Shown: positions 16,325 through 24,575 of the stretch, piece by piece
Layout: each line of letters starts with the position of its first letter
How positions within the stretch are numbered: the first letter of the stretch is position 1
Source: Pseudomonas sp. ADAK13
GTDB taxonomy: Bacteria > Pseudomonadota > Gammaproteobacteria > Pseudomonadales > Pseudomonadaceae
NCBI RefSeq assembly: GCF_012935715.1
Contig: NZ_CP052860.1
Span: 2,852,001-2,916,000, forward strand
Direction of reading: 5' to 3'
DNA: 64,000 nt
Program-made: the position numbers and the translations under genes
Notes under the pieces: model-generated
Seen by the model: the letters and a program-made list of their open reading frames with translations, nothing else
What the model was told of the DNA's origin: nothing
Databases searched by the model: none

Positions 16325-17605
16325 ATGAACCTGTTCAACCTGCGTCGCCCGGTCCCCAGTCTGGATGATCTGATTCTCGACGCGAAAACCCCGACACTGC
16401 GCGACGACCTTTCCAGCGATTGTTTGATGCCCAGCGTGACGCGTCCGCCCCAAGTGTTTATACGCGGCCAGGGCTCCTGGCTGTGGGACAGCGAAGACCG
16501 TGCCTACCTCGACTTCAATCAGGGCGGCGGCGCCAACAGCCTGGGTCACAGCCCGCAAGTATTGACCAAGGCGTTGGCCGATCAGGCCCAGTCGCTGATT
16601 AATCCTGGCAACGGCCTGCACAACCGCGCTCAACTGAACCTCGCCGACCGCCTGTGCCATCGCACCGGCAGCGACCAGGCCTACCTGCTCAACAGCGGTG
16701 CCGAAGCCTGCGAAGCGGCGATCAAGCTGGCGCGCAAATGGGGTCAGCTCCATCGCGGCGGCGCCTATCGCATCATCACCGCCAGCAACGGTTGCCATGG
16801 TCGCAGTTTTGCCGCGATGTCGGCCTCGGCGGCCGCCAGTGAAAACCGCTTCGAGCCGCAGTTGCCAGGCTTCAGTCACGTGCCGTTCAACGACCTGCCG
16901 GCGCTGCATGCAGCGGTCGACGCGCAAACCGTGGCAATCATGTTGGAACCGATCCAGAACGATGCCGGCGTGATCCCCGCGACCGAGCATTACCTCAAGG
17001 GCGTCGAGCGCCTGTGCCGCGAGCTGGGGATCCTGCTGATCCTCGATGAAGTGCAAACCGGCACCGGCCGTTGTGGCACTTTACTCGCCGAACAGCACTA
17101 TGGCGTCCGCGCCGACATCATCACCCTGGGCAAAGGCCTGGGTGGCGGTGTGCCATTGGCGGCGTTGCTGGCGCGGGGCAAGGCGTGTTGTTTTGAACTC
17201 GGTGAGCTGGAAGGCACCCACCACGGCAACGCGCTGATGGCATCTGCTGGCGTGGCGGTGCTCGATACGGTGCTGAACCACGGATTTCTTGAACACCTAT
17301 GCGACGTCGGTGCCTACCTGGGCGAAGGGCTGGCACGCCTGGCGCATCGTTATGGCCAGGGCGAATTGCGCGGCCAGGGCCTGCTATGGGGACTGACCCT
17401 GTCGGAAGACTCGGCAGATGCAGTGGTAAAGGCAGCGCTGAGTGAAGGTCTGATCCTGGGCGCGCCGCAACCCGACTGCCTGCGCTTCACCCCGGCGCTC
17501 ACGCTGAGCAAAAGCAACGTCGACGAAATGCTCCTGCGCCTGGCCCGCGCCTTCTCCCGGGTGCGCACCGCGCAGCTGCAATGCCGCAAGGGCATTGCCG
17601 TTTAA
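16325..17605 (+). CDS. Class III (acetylornithine-type) aminotransferase
   Basis: 426 residues. Fold-type I PLP enzyme of the acetylornithine/omega-amino-acid branch: YLDFNQGGGANSLGHS, the phosphate-binding LNSGAEACEAAIK, the aspartate motif LILDEVQTGTGR and the PLP lysine in ITLGKGLGGGVPLAA. The GGGANSLGHSP segment departs from the usual GIAVNxLGH, so acetylornithine may not be the substrate. ATG 16325 gives the family-length N-terminus; a longer in-frame start at 16244 is less likely. It is divergent from a LysR gene and ends in a terminator. It lies near the pqq genes, but no role in PQQ synthesis is known to me. Confidence 0.8.
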   Translation: MNLFNLRRPVPSLDDLILDAKTPTLRDDLSSDCLMPSVTRPPQVFIRGQGSWLWDSEDRAYLDFNQGGGANSLGHSPQVLTKALADQAQSLINPGNGLHNRAQLNLADRLCHRTGSDQAYLLNSGAEACEAAIKLARKWGQLHRGGAYRIITASNGCHGRSFAAMSASAAASENRFEPQLPGFSHVPFNDLPALHAAVDAQTVAIMLEPIQNDAGVIPATEHYLKGVERLCRELGILLILDEVQTGTGRCGTLLAEQHYGVRADIITLGKGLGGGVPLAALLARGKACCFELGELEGTHHGNALMASAGVAVLDTVLNHGFLEHLCDVGAYLGEGLARLAHRYGQGELRGQGLLWGLTLSEDSADAVVKAALSEGLILGAPQPDCLRFTPALTLSKSNVDEMLLRLARAFSRVRTAQLQCRKGIAV

Positions 17606-17642
17606 CCCCCTTACTTCCTGAACCGTCTCGCGGTATACGCGG

Positions 17643-17681
17643 CGCCTCCAGCCTGATTCTTTTGGCTGGGGGCGTTTTTTT
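17643..17681 (+). terminator. Terminator after the aminotransferase
   Basis: CGCCTCCAGCC and GGCTGGGGGCG form an eleven-pair stem (two G-U pairs) around a ten-base loop, followed by seven T residues. Confidence 0.9.
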
Positions 17682-17791
17682 GTTTGCTGATTAGAGGATG
17701 GCCTCGTGCCAGATCCCACTGAACCCTCACGAACGCCCAAGGTCGATTAGCTTGTACGGCTCACACGAGCCGATTTTCAGGAGCTAAACCC

Positions 17792-17950
17792 ATGGATATC
17801 ATTCGCATCATCATCGCCATTCTGCTGCCGCCACTGGGTGTGTTCCTGCAAGTGGGTTTCGCTGGCGCGTTCTGGCTGAATATTCTGCTGACCTTGTGCG
17901 GTTACATTCCGGGCATCGTGCACGCCGTGTATATCATCGCCAAACGTTAA
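17792..17950 (+). CDS. YqaE/Pmp3 family small membrane protein
   Basis: 52 residues, too short for many gene finders. It reads MDIIRIIIAILLPPLGVFLQ in the first helix, then GFAGAFWLNILLTLCGYIPGIVHAVYIIAKR. This is the Pmp3/YqaE (UPF0057) pattern: two transmembrane helices, a PPLGV turn, LNxxLTLxGYxPGxxHA and a short basic tail. These proteins occur in bacteria, plants and fungi and are linked to membrane potential and salt stress. AGGAG lies eight bases upstream. It is convergent with pqqE, only 6 nt separating the stops. Confidence 0.92.
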   Translation: MDIIRIIIAILLPPLGVFLQVGFAGAFWLNILLTLCGYIPGIVHAVYIIAKR

Positions 17951-17956
17951 CAGGCC

Positions 17957-19117
17957 TCAGCCTTTCGCAATCAGCCGTGAGTTGCGCTCATTGCGAAAGG
18001 CCAGTTGCTCGATGGTCTGGGTGGCATGCTCCGCTTCCTCGCGGGCCTGGAGGATCATCCCGTGATGCTCCGATTTGCTGCACACCGGGTCGGCGTTGCT
18101 GGCATCTCCGGTCAGCATGAACGCCTGGCAGCGGCAGCCACCGAAGTCCTTTTCCTTCTCGTCGCATGAGCGGCATGGCTCGGGCATCCAGTCATAGCCG
18201 CGAAAGCGGTTGAAGCCGAACGAGTCGTACCAGATGTGTTGCATGCTGTGGTCGCGCACGTTGGGAAATTGCACCGGCATCTGTCGGGCACCGTGGCACG
18301 GTAGGGCAGTGCCGTCCGGTGTCACCGTCAGAAAGATACTGCCCCAGCCATTCATGCAGGCTTTCGGGCGCTCCTCGTAGTAATCCGGCGTAACAAAGAT
18401 CAGCTTGCACGGGTGGCCTTCGGCTTCGAGCTTGGCGCGGTACTCGTTGGTGATGCGTTCGGCGCGCACCAGTTGTTCCTGGGTCGGCAACAGGCCGACC
18501 CGGTTGAGCTGGGCCCAGCCGTAGAACTGGCAGGTGGCAAGCTCGACAAAGTCCGCTTCCAACGCAATGCACAGCTCGATGATGCGGTCGATCTTGTCGA
18601 TATTGTGCCGATGGGTGACGAAGTTCAGCACCATTGGGTAGCCATGGGCTTTTACTGCCCGGGCCATTTCCAGTTTTTGCGCGAAGGCTTTTTTCGAGCC
18701 GGCCAGCAGGTTGTTCACTTGCTCGTCGCTGGCCTGGAAGCTGATCTGGATATGGTCCAGCCCAGCCTTCTTGAAGTCGCTGATCTTCTGCTCGGTCAGG
18801 CCGATGCCGGAGGTGATCAGGTTGGTGTAGAACCCCAGTTTGCGCGCCTCGGCGATCAGTTCGGCGAGGTCCTGGCGCACCAGCGGCTCACCGCCGGAAA
18901 ACCCCAGTTGCGCGGCGCCCATTTCCCGGGCTTCGCGAAATACCTTGATCCACTGTTCAGTGCTCAGCTCCTTGCCCTGCTCGGCGAAATCCAGCGGGTT
19001 GGAGCAATACGGGCATTGCAGCGGGCAGCGGTAGGTCAGCTCGGCCAGCAACCAGAGCGGCAGGCCGATTTCCGGCTTGGGTGGCAGGTCAGGCAAGTTC
19101 GATCCAGTGCTGAGCAC
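17957..19117 (-). CDS. pqqE: PQQ biosynthesis radical-SAM enzyme PqqE
   Basis: 386 residues. PqqE forms the carbon-carbon crosslink between the glutamate and tyrosine of the PqqA peptide held by PqqD. The SAM cluster motif CPLQCPYC places cysteines at about 31, 35 and 38. The C-terminal SPASM region carries further cysteines ([28 protein letters not shown]). GTG 19117 is the best start: it overlaps pqqD by 29 nt and gives the usual [22 protein letters not shown]-terminus, whereas longer starts translate pqqD out of frame. Last gene of the pqq operon here. Confidence 0.95.
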   Translation of the reverse strand: MLSTGSNLPDLPPKPEIGLPLWLLAELTYRCPLQCPYCSNPLDFAEQGKELSTEQWIKVFREAREMGAAQLGFSGGEPLVRQDLAELIAEARKLGFYTNLITSGIGLTEQKISDFKKAGLDHIQISFQASDEQVNNLLAGSKKAFAQKLEMARAVKAHGYPMVLNFVTHRHNIDKIDRIIELCIALEADFVELATCQFYGWAQLNRVGLLPTQEQLVRAERITNEYRAKLEAEGHPCKLIFVTPDYYEERPKACMNGWGSIFLTVTPDGTALPCHGARQMPVQFPNVRDHSMQHIWYDSFGFNRFRGYDWMPEPCRSCDEKEKDFGGCRCQAFMLTGDASNADPVCSKSEHHGMILQAREEAEHATQTIEQLAFRNERNSRLIAKG

Positions 19118-19364
19118 GGGCAACCTCCATGAATTGCTCGATGTCTTCACCGAGTTCGGGCACACCCGGGAATTGCTGGTCCAACTCGGCGATGATCGCG
19201 CTGACGTCGCGCTCGCCATCGATCAAACCACCGATCAATGCGGCGCTGTCGTTGAGCTTGATCATGCCTTCCGGGTACAGCAGCACATGGCCTTTTTGGG
19301 CCGGTTCGTACTGGAAGCGATAGCCCTGGCGCCAGGCCGGTTTTTTGCTGCGATCGAAGCTCAT
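19089..19364 (-). CDS. pqqD: PqqD, PqqA peptide chaperone
   Basis: 91 residues. PqqD is a small RRE-fold protein that binds PqqA and presents it to PqqE. The sequence [34 protein letters not shown] matches the family core. The ATGA overlap with pqqC and the 29-nt overlap with pqqE suggest translational coupling. Confidence 0.95.
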   Translation of the reverse strand: MSFDRSKKPAWRQGYRFQYEPAQKGHVLLYPEGMIKLNDSAALIGGLIDGERDVSAIIAELDQQFPGVPELGEDIEQFMEVARAQHWIELA

Positions 19365-20113
19365 AGGGTGATCCCCTTATGCCATACACGCTGATCAGTC
19401 ACGCTGTGGTACGGCGGGCGTTTCAGTTCGTAAGCCATGCTCATGGCATCGAGCATGCTCCAAAGAATGTCCAGTTTGAACTGGAGAATTTCCAGCATGC
19501 GCTCCTGGCCTTCGCGGGTGGTGTAGTGCTGCAAGGTGATTGCCAGACCGTGCTCCACATCCCGGCGAGCCTGGCCCAGACGGGTGCGGAAATACTCGTA
19601 GCCTGCCGGGTCGATCCACGGGTAGTGCTGGGGCCAGCTGTCGAGACGCGACTGGTGGATCTGCGGGGCGAACAATTCGGTCAGGGAACTGCTGGCAGCT
19701 TCTTGCCAGCTGGCGCGGCGGGCGAAGTTGACGTAGGCGTCTACGGCAAATCGTACGCCGGGCAGTACCAATTCCTGGGAGCGCAGTTGATCCGGGTCCA
19801 GGCCGACTGCCTGGCCCAGACGCAGCCAGGCTTCGATGCCGCCGTCTTCGCCAGGGGCACCGTCGTGATCCAGCAGGCGCTGGATCCACTCACGACGGAT
19901 CTCTCGGTCCGGGCAGTTGGCCAGGATGGCGGCGTCCTTGAGGGGAATGTTCACCTGATAATAAAAGCGGTTGGCGACCCAGCCCTGGATCTGTTCGCGG
20001 GTGGCACGGCCTTCATACATCGCCACGTGATACGGGTGATGGATATGGTAGAAGGCGCCCTTGGCCCGCAGGGCCTGTTCGAACTCGGCGGTGGTCAGCG
20101 GTATGTCAGTCAT
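19361..20113 (-). CDS. pqqC: Pyrroloquinoline-quinone synthase PqqC
   Basis: 250 residues. PqqC is a cofactor-free oxidase that carries out the final ring closure and eight-electron oxidation of AHQQ to PQQ. Visible family features are the N-terminal helices with [32 protein letters not shown] and [17 protein letters not shown]. It starts 11 nt after pqqB ends and overlaps pqqD by 4 nt. Confidence 0.96.
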   Translation of the reverse strand: MTDIPLTTAEFEQALRAKGAFYHIHHPYHVAMYEGRATREQIQGWVANRFYYQVNIPLKDAAILANCPDREIRREWIQRLLDHDGAPGEDGGIEAWLRLGQAVGLDPDQLRSQELVLPGVRFAVDAYVNFARRASWQEAASSSLTELFAPQIHQSRLDSWPQHYPWIDPAGYEYFRTRLGQARRDVEHGLAITLQHYTTREGQERMLEILQFKLDILWSMLDAMSMAYELKRPPYHSVTDQRVWHKGITL

Positions 20114-20124
20114 TTGGCTCGCTC

Positions 20125-21036
20125 CTACAATTCAATGCTCATGCCGTCGTACGCCACTTCCACATTGCGCCGCAGCAACTCGGCTCGCTCGGGCGAGTCC
20201 TCATCCAGGATCGGGTTGGTGTTGTTGATGTGGATAAGCACCTTGCGCTGCTTGGGCAACTGCTCCAGCACTTCCAGCATGCCGCCGGGGCCATTTTGTG
20301 CCAGGTGGCCCATCTCGCGGCCAGTACGGGTGCCGACGCCACGGCGCTGCATTTCGTCGTCATCCCACATCGTCCCGTCCACCAGCAGGCAATCGCTGCC
20401 GGCCATGATCTCCAGCAACGGCCCGTCGACCTTGCCCAGGCCCGGCGCATAGAACAGCTTGCCGCCGGTGCGCAGGTCTTCGACGATCAGACCGATGTTG
20501 TCGCCCGGGTGTGGGTCGAATCGGTGAGGCGAGTAGGGCGGTGCTGCGCTGCGCAGGGGCAACGGCGTAAAGCGCAGGTTGGGGCAGGCGGGAATCGTGA
20601 AGCTGGCGTCCAGCTCGATGCGGTTCCAGGCCAGCCCGCCGTTCCAGTGGGTCAGCATGGTGAACAGCGGGAAGCCGGTGCTCAGGTCTTCATGAACCAT
20701 GTCGGTGCACCACACCTGGTGCGGGCAGCCTTCGCGCAGGCTGAGCAGGCCAGTGGTGTGGTCGATCTGGCTGTCCATCAGGATGATCGCGCTGATGCCG
20801 GTGTCCCGCAGGGCACGGCCGGGTTGCATCGGGGCGAACCCTTGAAGCTGGGCGCGAATGTCCGGCGAGGCGTTGCACAAGACCCAGTTCACGCCGTCAT
20901 CGGAAATCGCGATGGACGATTGGGTGCGCGCCTCGGCCCGCAGGCTACCGTCGCGAAAACCTGCGCAGTTCACGCAGTTGCAGTTCCATTGCGGGAAACC
21001 ACCGCCCGCGGCGGAACCTAGAATCTGGACAAACAT
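20125..21036 (-). CDS. pqqB: PqqB, metallo-beta-lactamase-fold PQQ biosynthesis protein
   Basis: 303 residues. PqqB belongs to the metallo-beta-lactamase superfamily and is reported to hydroxylate the tyrosine of the crosslinked intermediate. Features include [18 protein letters not shown] at residues 7-24, with the family's cysteine-rich N-terminus, [13 protein letters not shown] in place of the usual HxHxDH, and HINNTNPI near 260. ATG 21036 was chosen over a start six codons upstream because [17 protein letters not shown] is the family N-terminus. Confidence 0.95.
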   Translation of the reverse strand: MFVQILGSAAGGGFPQWNCNCVNCAGFRDGSLRAEARTQSSIAISDDGVNWVLCNASPDIRAQLQGFAPMQPGRALRDTGISAIILMDSQIDHTTGLLSLREGCPHQVWCTDMVHEDLSTGFPLFTMLTHWNGGLAWNRIELDASFTIPACPNLRFTPLPLRSAAPPYSPHRFDPHPGDNIGLIVEDLRTGGKLFYAPGLGKVDGPLLEIMAGSDCLLVDGTMWDDDEMQRRGVGTRTGREMGHLAQNGPGGMLEVLEQLPKQRKVLIHINNTNPILDEDSPERAELLRRNVEVAYDGMSIEL

Positions 21037-21061
21037 GGCCGCTCCATTACACACAACTCAA

Positions 21062-21090
21062 AAATAAAAACGCCCCGGGCGAGCCGAGGC
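21062..21090 (-). terminator. Terminator/attenuator between pqqA and pqqB
   Basis: Read on the minus strand, CGCCTCGG pairs fully with CCCGGGGCG around a short CTCG loop, followed by TTTTTATTTTT. It lies directly after pqqA and before pqqB. Partial termination here would make much more pqqA transcript than pqqBCDE, which suits PqqA being a consumed peptide substrate. Confidence 0.85.
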
Positions 21091-21113
21091 GTTGCATTGC
21101 GATACAAAGCCAA

Positions 21114-21188
21114 TCAGCGGCTGGCAAAGTACATGGTGACTTCAAAGCCGATACGCAGATCAGTGTAAGCAGGTTTGGACCAAGTCAT
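21114..21188 (-). CDS. pqqA: PqqA, PQQ precursor peptide
   Basis: 24 residues: [20 protein letters not shown] then FASR. The conserved E-x-x-x-Y pair (Glu16 and Tyr20) supplies all the carbon and nitrogen of PQQ. GGAG lies eight bases before the ATG. Upstream (21189-21356) is a 168-nt gap that probably holds the pqqA promoter, with A/T-rich sequence around 21230-21245. A terminator follows the stop. Confidence 0.97.
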   Translation of the reverse strand: MTWSKPAYTDLRIGFEVTMYFASR

Positions 21189-21339
21189 GTTCTTACTCCT
21201 ACGATGGGATGGGACGTTTACTACCAGGTAATACATATAGTCCACCTCCAAGCGGAGATGTTCAGATGTGTGCATGTGAATGTTACGTACTTCTTTTGAA
21301 GATAGCGCTGTCCTGTGGGAAAAAGCCTTTTACCGAAGC

Positions 21340-21364
21340 GGCAATGATCAGCCTGATCATTGCC
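21340..21364. repeat. Perfect inverted repeat between pqqF and pqqA
   Basis: GGCAATGATCAG and CTGATCATTGCC surround a shared central base pair region, overlapping the last codons and stop of pqqF. It lacks a following T run on the minus strand, so it is more likely an mRNA hairpin or a protein-binding site than a standard terminator. Confidence 0.5.
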
Positions 21365-23720
21365 AGAGACCGGCGCTGAGCGGGCCATTGGCCACGCAGT
21401 GCCAGCCGCCTGCAGCCGCATTGAGTTGCTGTGCAGCGTCCATTAAATCCTTGCGGGTGCGGGTCTGGATGAAATCTTGCAATTGATTGATGTAATCCGA
21501 CGGGTGGCCCGCCAAATGGGCGTGCCAGAGCAGTTCAGCGGCTTGGGCGGTGGGCAGGGCATCGAGGGCAAATTGCCAGGCCAGATCACCCGGCAGTTCG
21601 CTGCTGTTGATCAGGGCGGGCAACTGTTTCAGGAACGTTTGCAGATGATCGAGAATTTGCGCAAGGGAGGCGCTGGGAGATTGCACCCCGAACAGCAGGC
21701 CGGTTTGTCCATTGAATTGTCGGATGCCGCTGAACACCGCGTAGCCCAGTTGCAGTTCAACCCGCAGACGCTGGTAGAACGGCGCCTGCATCAGGTGTGC
21801 AAGCAAGCGCCAGCATGCTTCGTCGGCCAGGGATTGGGTCGGTGTCGGGCAGAACAGCAGCAACGCGGCGTCGGTGGAATCGGTACTTACCTCGTGCCAA
21901 AAGTGCTGGCCGCCGGATGAAGGACGTTCAGTGATGGCCGTTGCCGGTTGGCCGGGCAGTTTCCCGGCAGCAGTTTTAATGGCCTCCTCGCCGCTGGCCG
22001 GCATCCCTAAGGCAAGCCCTTGCCAGCGGGCCGTTGACCATCGGTCCTGATGAGGTGTTGGGCTGGCGGGCGTGATGCCTGAGCAACAAGAGGGCAATGC
22101 CTTGAGCAATTGCCGGATGGCCATTGCCGGTGCCGCACGGGTGGATGCTCCAGCTTTTTCATCAAGTTGTATCAGGCTGCGCGCCACTTCTGCCAATACC
22201 GCCGGCATGGGGTCGTGAAGCCCGACCATTCTCAGTTGCCAGTGATTGCCAATGGTCTCGAAGGCAAGTTCGACGCCCGCTTGGCTGGCGTTCTCGCGCA
22301 GGCGTGGGAAAAGGTCTGTGGGTAGCGGCGAATCCAGCTGCCAGCGCAGGTAAATCGCCCCCTCGTCTGTGTCACCTGGCAACGCCTGGCTGAAGGTCAG
22401 CGCCGAAAGATCCTTTCGTCCACGGGAGCGATCCTGGGCGAACGTGCGCAAACCACGATGGGCGCTGGTTTGGCCGCGAATCAGCCCAGGGCGTTCCTCC
22501 CGCGCTGCCGGACGCAGGAACGGATTGTCAGGTGGCAGTTGCCAGGCGTGCCGGGACGGCGGCAGTTGCAGCGAGTCCAGCAGCGCCTTGAGGGACGTGG
22601 CGCTGTGCTCGGACAGGACCGGCTCGTTGTCTTGCCGGGCCAGTGCCAGGGCGCCGCTGACCTGTCGTTTGTGCGCGAGCAGCAAGGCGTACTCTTCCCG
22701 CAGCAGCGTCCAATCACTGTGTGCGAAAAAGCTCAACCAGTCGTGCAACAGTTCTTCGATCACGGTGGTTTGCCGGGCACCGAGCGTGTCCAGGGTGAAC
22801 TTGATATCCAGCAGCGCCTGGCCGCCGAACTGATACAGCACCGTCGCGCTGAGGGCGCTGACCCACTGTCGCGCCTGCAACTCGGCGAGCAACCCACCCG
22901 GGGCCGAAGCGTTCAGCCACAGGCACAGGAAATCCAGGGCTTCAGGGGATGCTTCGCTCACCACCACCTGATGCCAGTGGTGTTCATTGGTGTGTTGATA
23001 GGTCCGTTGAATGCCGGCCAGCAACGCGGGTGCAGGCACCTGTGGCTTCAGCGGTGCGGTCTTCAACGCAGCGCCAAACTGCTTCGCCAAAGCCTCCAGC
23101 TCCGCCAGTGACTGAGGGCCCGCCAGGCTCAAGGTCATCTGCCCGGTCTGATAGAAGCCTTCATAAAAATCCCGCAACGCTTGCTGAAAATCCTCACGCT
23201 CTACCGGCAAGCTATCCCGGTTGCCCGCATGAAACGCCCGCAGCGGATGACCCGCCGCAACGCCTTGCAGCAACGCCTGTTGCTGTTGGGCCGTGGCATC
23301 TTGCGACCAGGCGATAAATTCCGCGTGCAACACTTCACGCTCCCGCAACTGGTCTTCCGGGGCCAGGCGCGGATGGGCGAGCATATCCACCAGACGCTCC
23401 AGCGCCGCATCAAATGCGGGAACCGGCACCTCAAAGAAAAAGTCGGTAGTGCGTTCGCGAGTGCTGGCGTTGACCTGGCCACTCTGACGCTGCACGTAAG
23501 CCATCAGCCCTTCATTTGCAGGAAAACGCTCAGTCCCCAGAAACAACAGATGCTCAAGGAAATGCGCCAGTCCCGGCCACGCCAAGGGCACATCATGACT
23601 GCCCGCTGCAACGCGCAAGGCCGCCGCGCAGCGCTTCAAACGCGGCGCATGATGCAAGGAAACCTGCAGGCCGTTGGCCAGGGTCAATTGAAGGTGATGA
23701 GGGTGGGCCGGCGCAGGCAT
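21357..23720 (-). CDS. pqqF: PqqF, M16 family zinc protease for PQQ biosynthesis
   Basis: 787 residues. PqqF is an insulinase-type peptidase that releases the crosslinked Glu-Tyr unit from modified PqqA. The inverted zinc motif HFLEH lies at 54-58 with the distal glutamate region EREVLHAEF near 130. The second M16 domain occupies the C-terminal half (SLADEACWRLLAHLMQAPFYQRLRVELQLGYAVFSG), with inactive motif as usual. ATG 23720, five bases after GGAAG, is preferred to GTG 23726. pqqF stands upstream of pqqA on the same strand, the arrangement seen in fluorescent pseudomonads, and follows davA by 50 nt. Confidence 0.93.
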   Translation of the reverse strand: MPAPAHPHHLQLTLANGLQVSLHHAPRLKRCAAALRVAAGSHDVPLAWPGLAHFLEHLLFLGTERFPANEGLMAYVQRQSGQVNASTRERTTDFFFEVPVPAFDAALERLVDMLAHPRLAPEDQLREREVLHAEFIAWSQDATAQQQQALLQGVAAGHPLRAFHAGNRDSLPVEREDFQQALRDFYEGFYQTGQMTLSLAGPQSLAELEALAKQFGAALKTAPLKPQVPAPALLAGIQRTYQHTNEHHWHQVVVSEASPEALDFLCLWLNASAPGGLLAELQARQWVSALSATVLYQFGGQALLDIKFTLDTLGARQTTVIEELLHDWLSFFAHSDWTLLREEYALLLAHKRQVSGALALARQDNEPVLSEHSATSLKALLDSLQLPPSRHAWQLPPDNPFLRPAAREERPGLIRGQTSAHRGLRTFAQDRSRGRKDLSALTFSQALPGDTDEGAIYLRWQLDSPLPTDLFPRLRENASQAGVELAFETIGNHWQLRMVGLHDPMPAVLAEVARSLIQLDEKAGASTRAAPAMAIRQLLKALPSCCSGITPASPTPHQDRWSTARWQGLALGMPASGEEAIKTAAGKLPGQPATAITERPSSGGQHFWHEVSTDSTDAALLLFCPTPTQSLADEACWRLLAHLMQAPFYQRLRVELQLGYAVFSGIRQFNGQTGLLFGVQSPSASLAQILDHLQTFLKQLPALINSSELPGDLAWQFALDALPTAQAAELLWHAHLAGHPSDYINQLQDFIQTRTRKDLMDAAQQLNAAAGGWHCVANGPLSAGLWQ

Positions 23721-23770
23721 GGGCACTTCCGAAACGTAGGAAGTGCCTATGCTAGCGCAAACCTGCCGGA

Positions 23771-24565
23771 TCAGTGCTTGTGCAACGCACCGTAGAGCTC
23801 CGGGCGACGGTCCAGCAGGTAGCGATTGGCCGCGCGGGAGTCGATCATCAGTTGGCGATCCAGAGTGCCGACAATCAACGATTCATCAAGACCCGCCTGG
23901 GCAATCCGCTGGCCATCCGGCGCGGCGATGCTGCTTTGCCCGCAATACTGGATCTCGCCTTCCTGCCCGCAATAGTTGGCGTAGGCCACATAACACTGGT
24001 TTTCAAAGGCCCGCGCCCGCACGGTGACATCGGCGACGAAATCGAAGGGCACCATATTGGCGGTCGGCACCAGGATCAACTCCGCCCCCGCCAGCGCCAG
24101 GCGCCGAGTGTTTTCCGGGAATTCCAGGTCATAGCAGATCAGGAACCCCAGCTTCCAGCCGTTCAATTCCACCAGCGGAAACTCATCGTCTCCGGGGCTG
24201 AACATCGAGTGGTCGAGGTCGCCAAACAGGTGGGTCTTGCGGTAGTTGCACAGGCGCTGGCCGTTGGCGTCGATCAACTGCACGGCGTTGTAGATCTGCC
24301 CGTCAGCCCCGCGTTCCGGATAACCATAGAGAATCGCCACACCCGAGTTTTTTGCCAGCGCAGCGATGGACTGCGCAGACGGGCCGTCCTGAGCTTCCGC
24401 CAGGGCGCCGACCGCTTCCAGGCCGATGTTATAGCCGGTGAGAAACATCTCCGGCAGCACCAGCAGGTCGGCGTCGGTAGCCTCTTGCGCCAGTTGATGC
24501 AGGCGCTTGAGATTGCCGGCCACGTCCAGCGGCAAAGGCGGGCATTGATACAGGGCGACACGCAT
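23771..24565 (-). CDS. davA: Probable 5-aminovaleramide amidase (nitrilase superfamily)
   Basis: 264 residues with a carbon-nitrogen hydrolase fold. The catalytic Glu-Lys-Cys triad reads E39 (LVLPEMFLTGYNIG), K110 (YRKTHLFG) and C144 (LLICYDLEFPE in family terms; FLICYDLEFPE here). It follows a tryptophan/lysine monooxygenase gene by 10 nt, and together they match P. putida DavB-DavA as I remember it. DavA hydrolyses 5-aminovaleramide to 5-aminovalerate and ammonia in lysine catabolism. ATG 24565 with AAGGAG upstream is clear; an extra 29 codons further upstream are in frame but overlap davB. Confidence 0.85.
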   Translation of the reverse strand: MRVALYQCPPLPLDVAGNLKRLHQLAQEATDADLLVLPEMFLTGYNIGLEAVGALAEAQDGPSAQSIAALAKNSGVAILYGYPERGADGQIYNAVQLIDANGQRLCNYRKTHLFGDLDHSMFSPGDDEFPLVELNGWKLGFLICYDLEFPENTRRLALAGAELILVPTANMVPFDFVADVTVRARAFENQCYVAYANYCGQEGEIQYCGQSSIAAPDGQRIAQAGLDESLIVGTLDRQLMIDSRAANRYLLDRRPELYGALHKH

Positions 24566-24575
24566 GGGCAACTCC

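Noticed and set aside
21340..21364. Intrinsic terminator of pqqF
   Set aside because: The stem is perfect, but no T run follows on the minus strand and it overlaps the coding end of pqqF.
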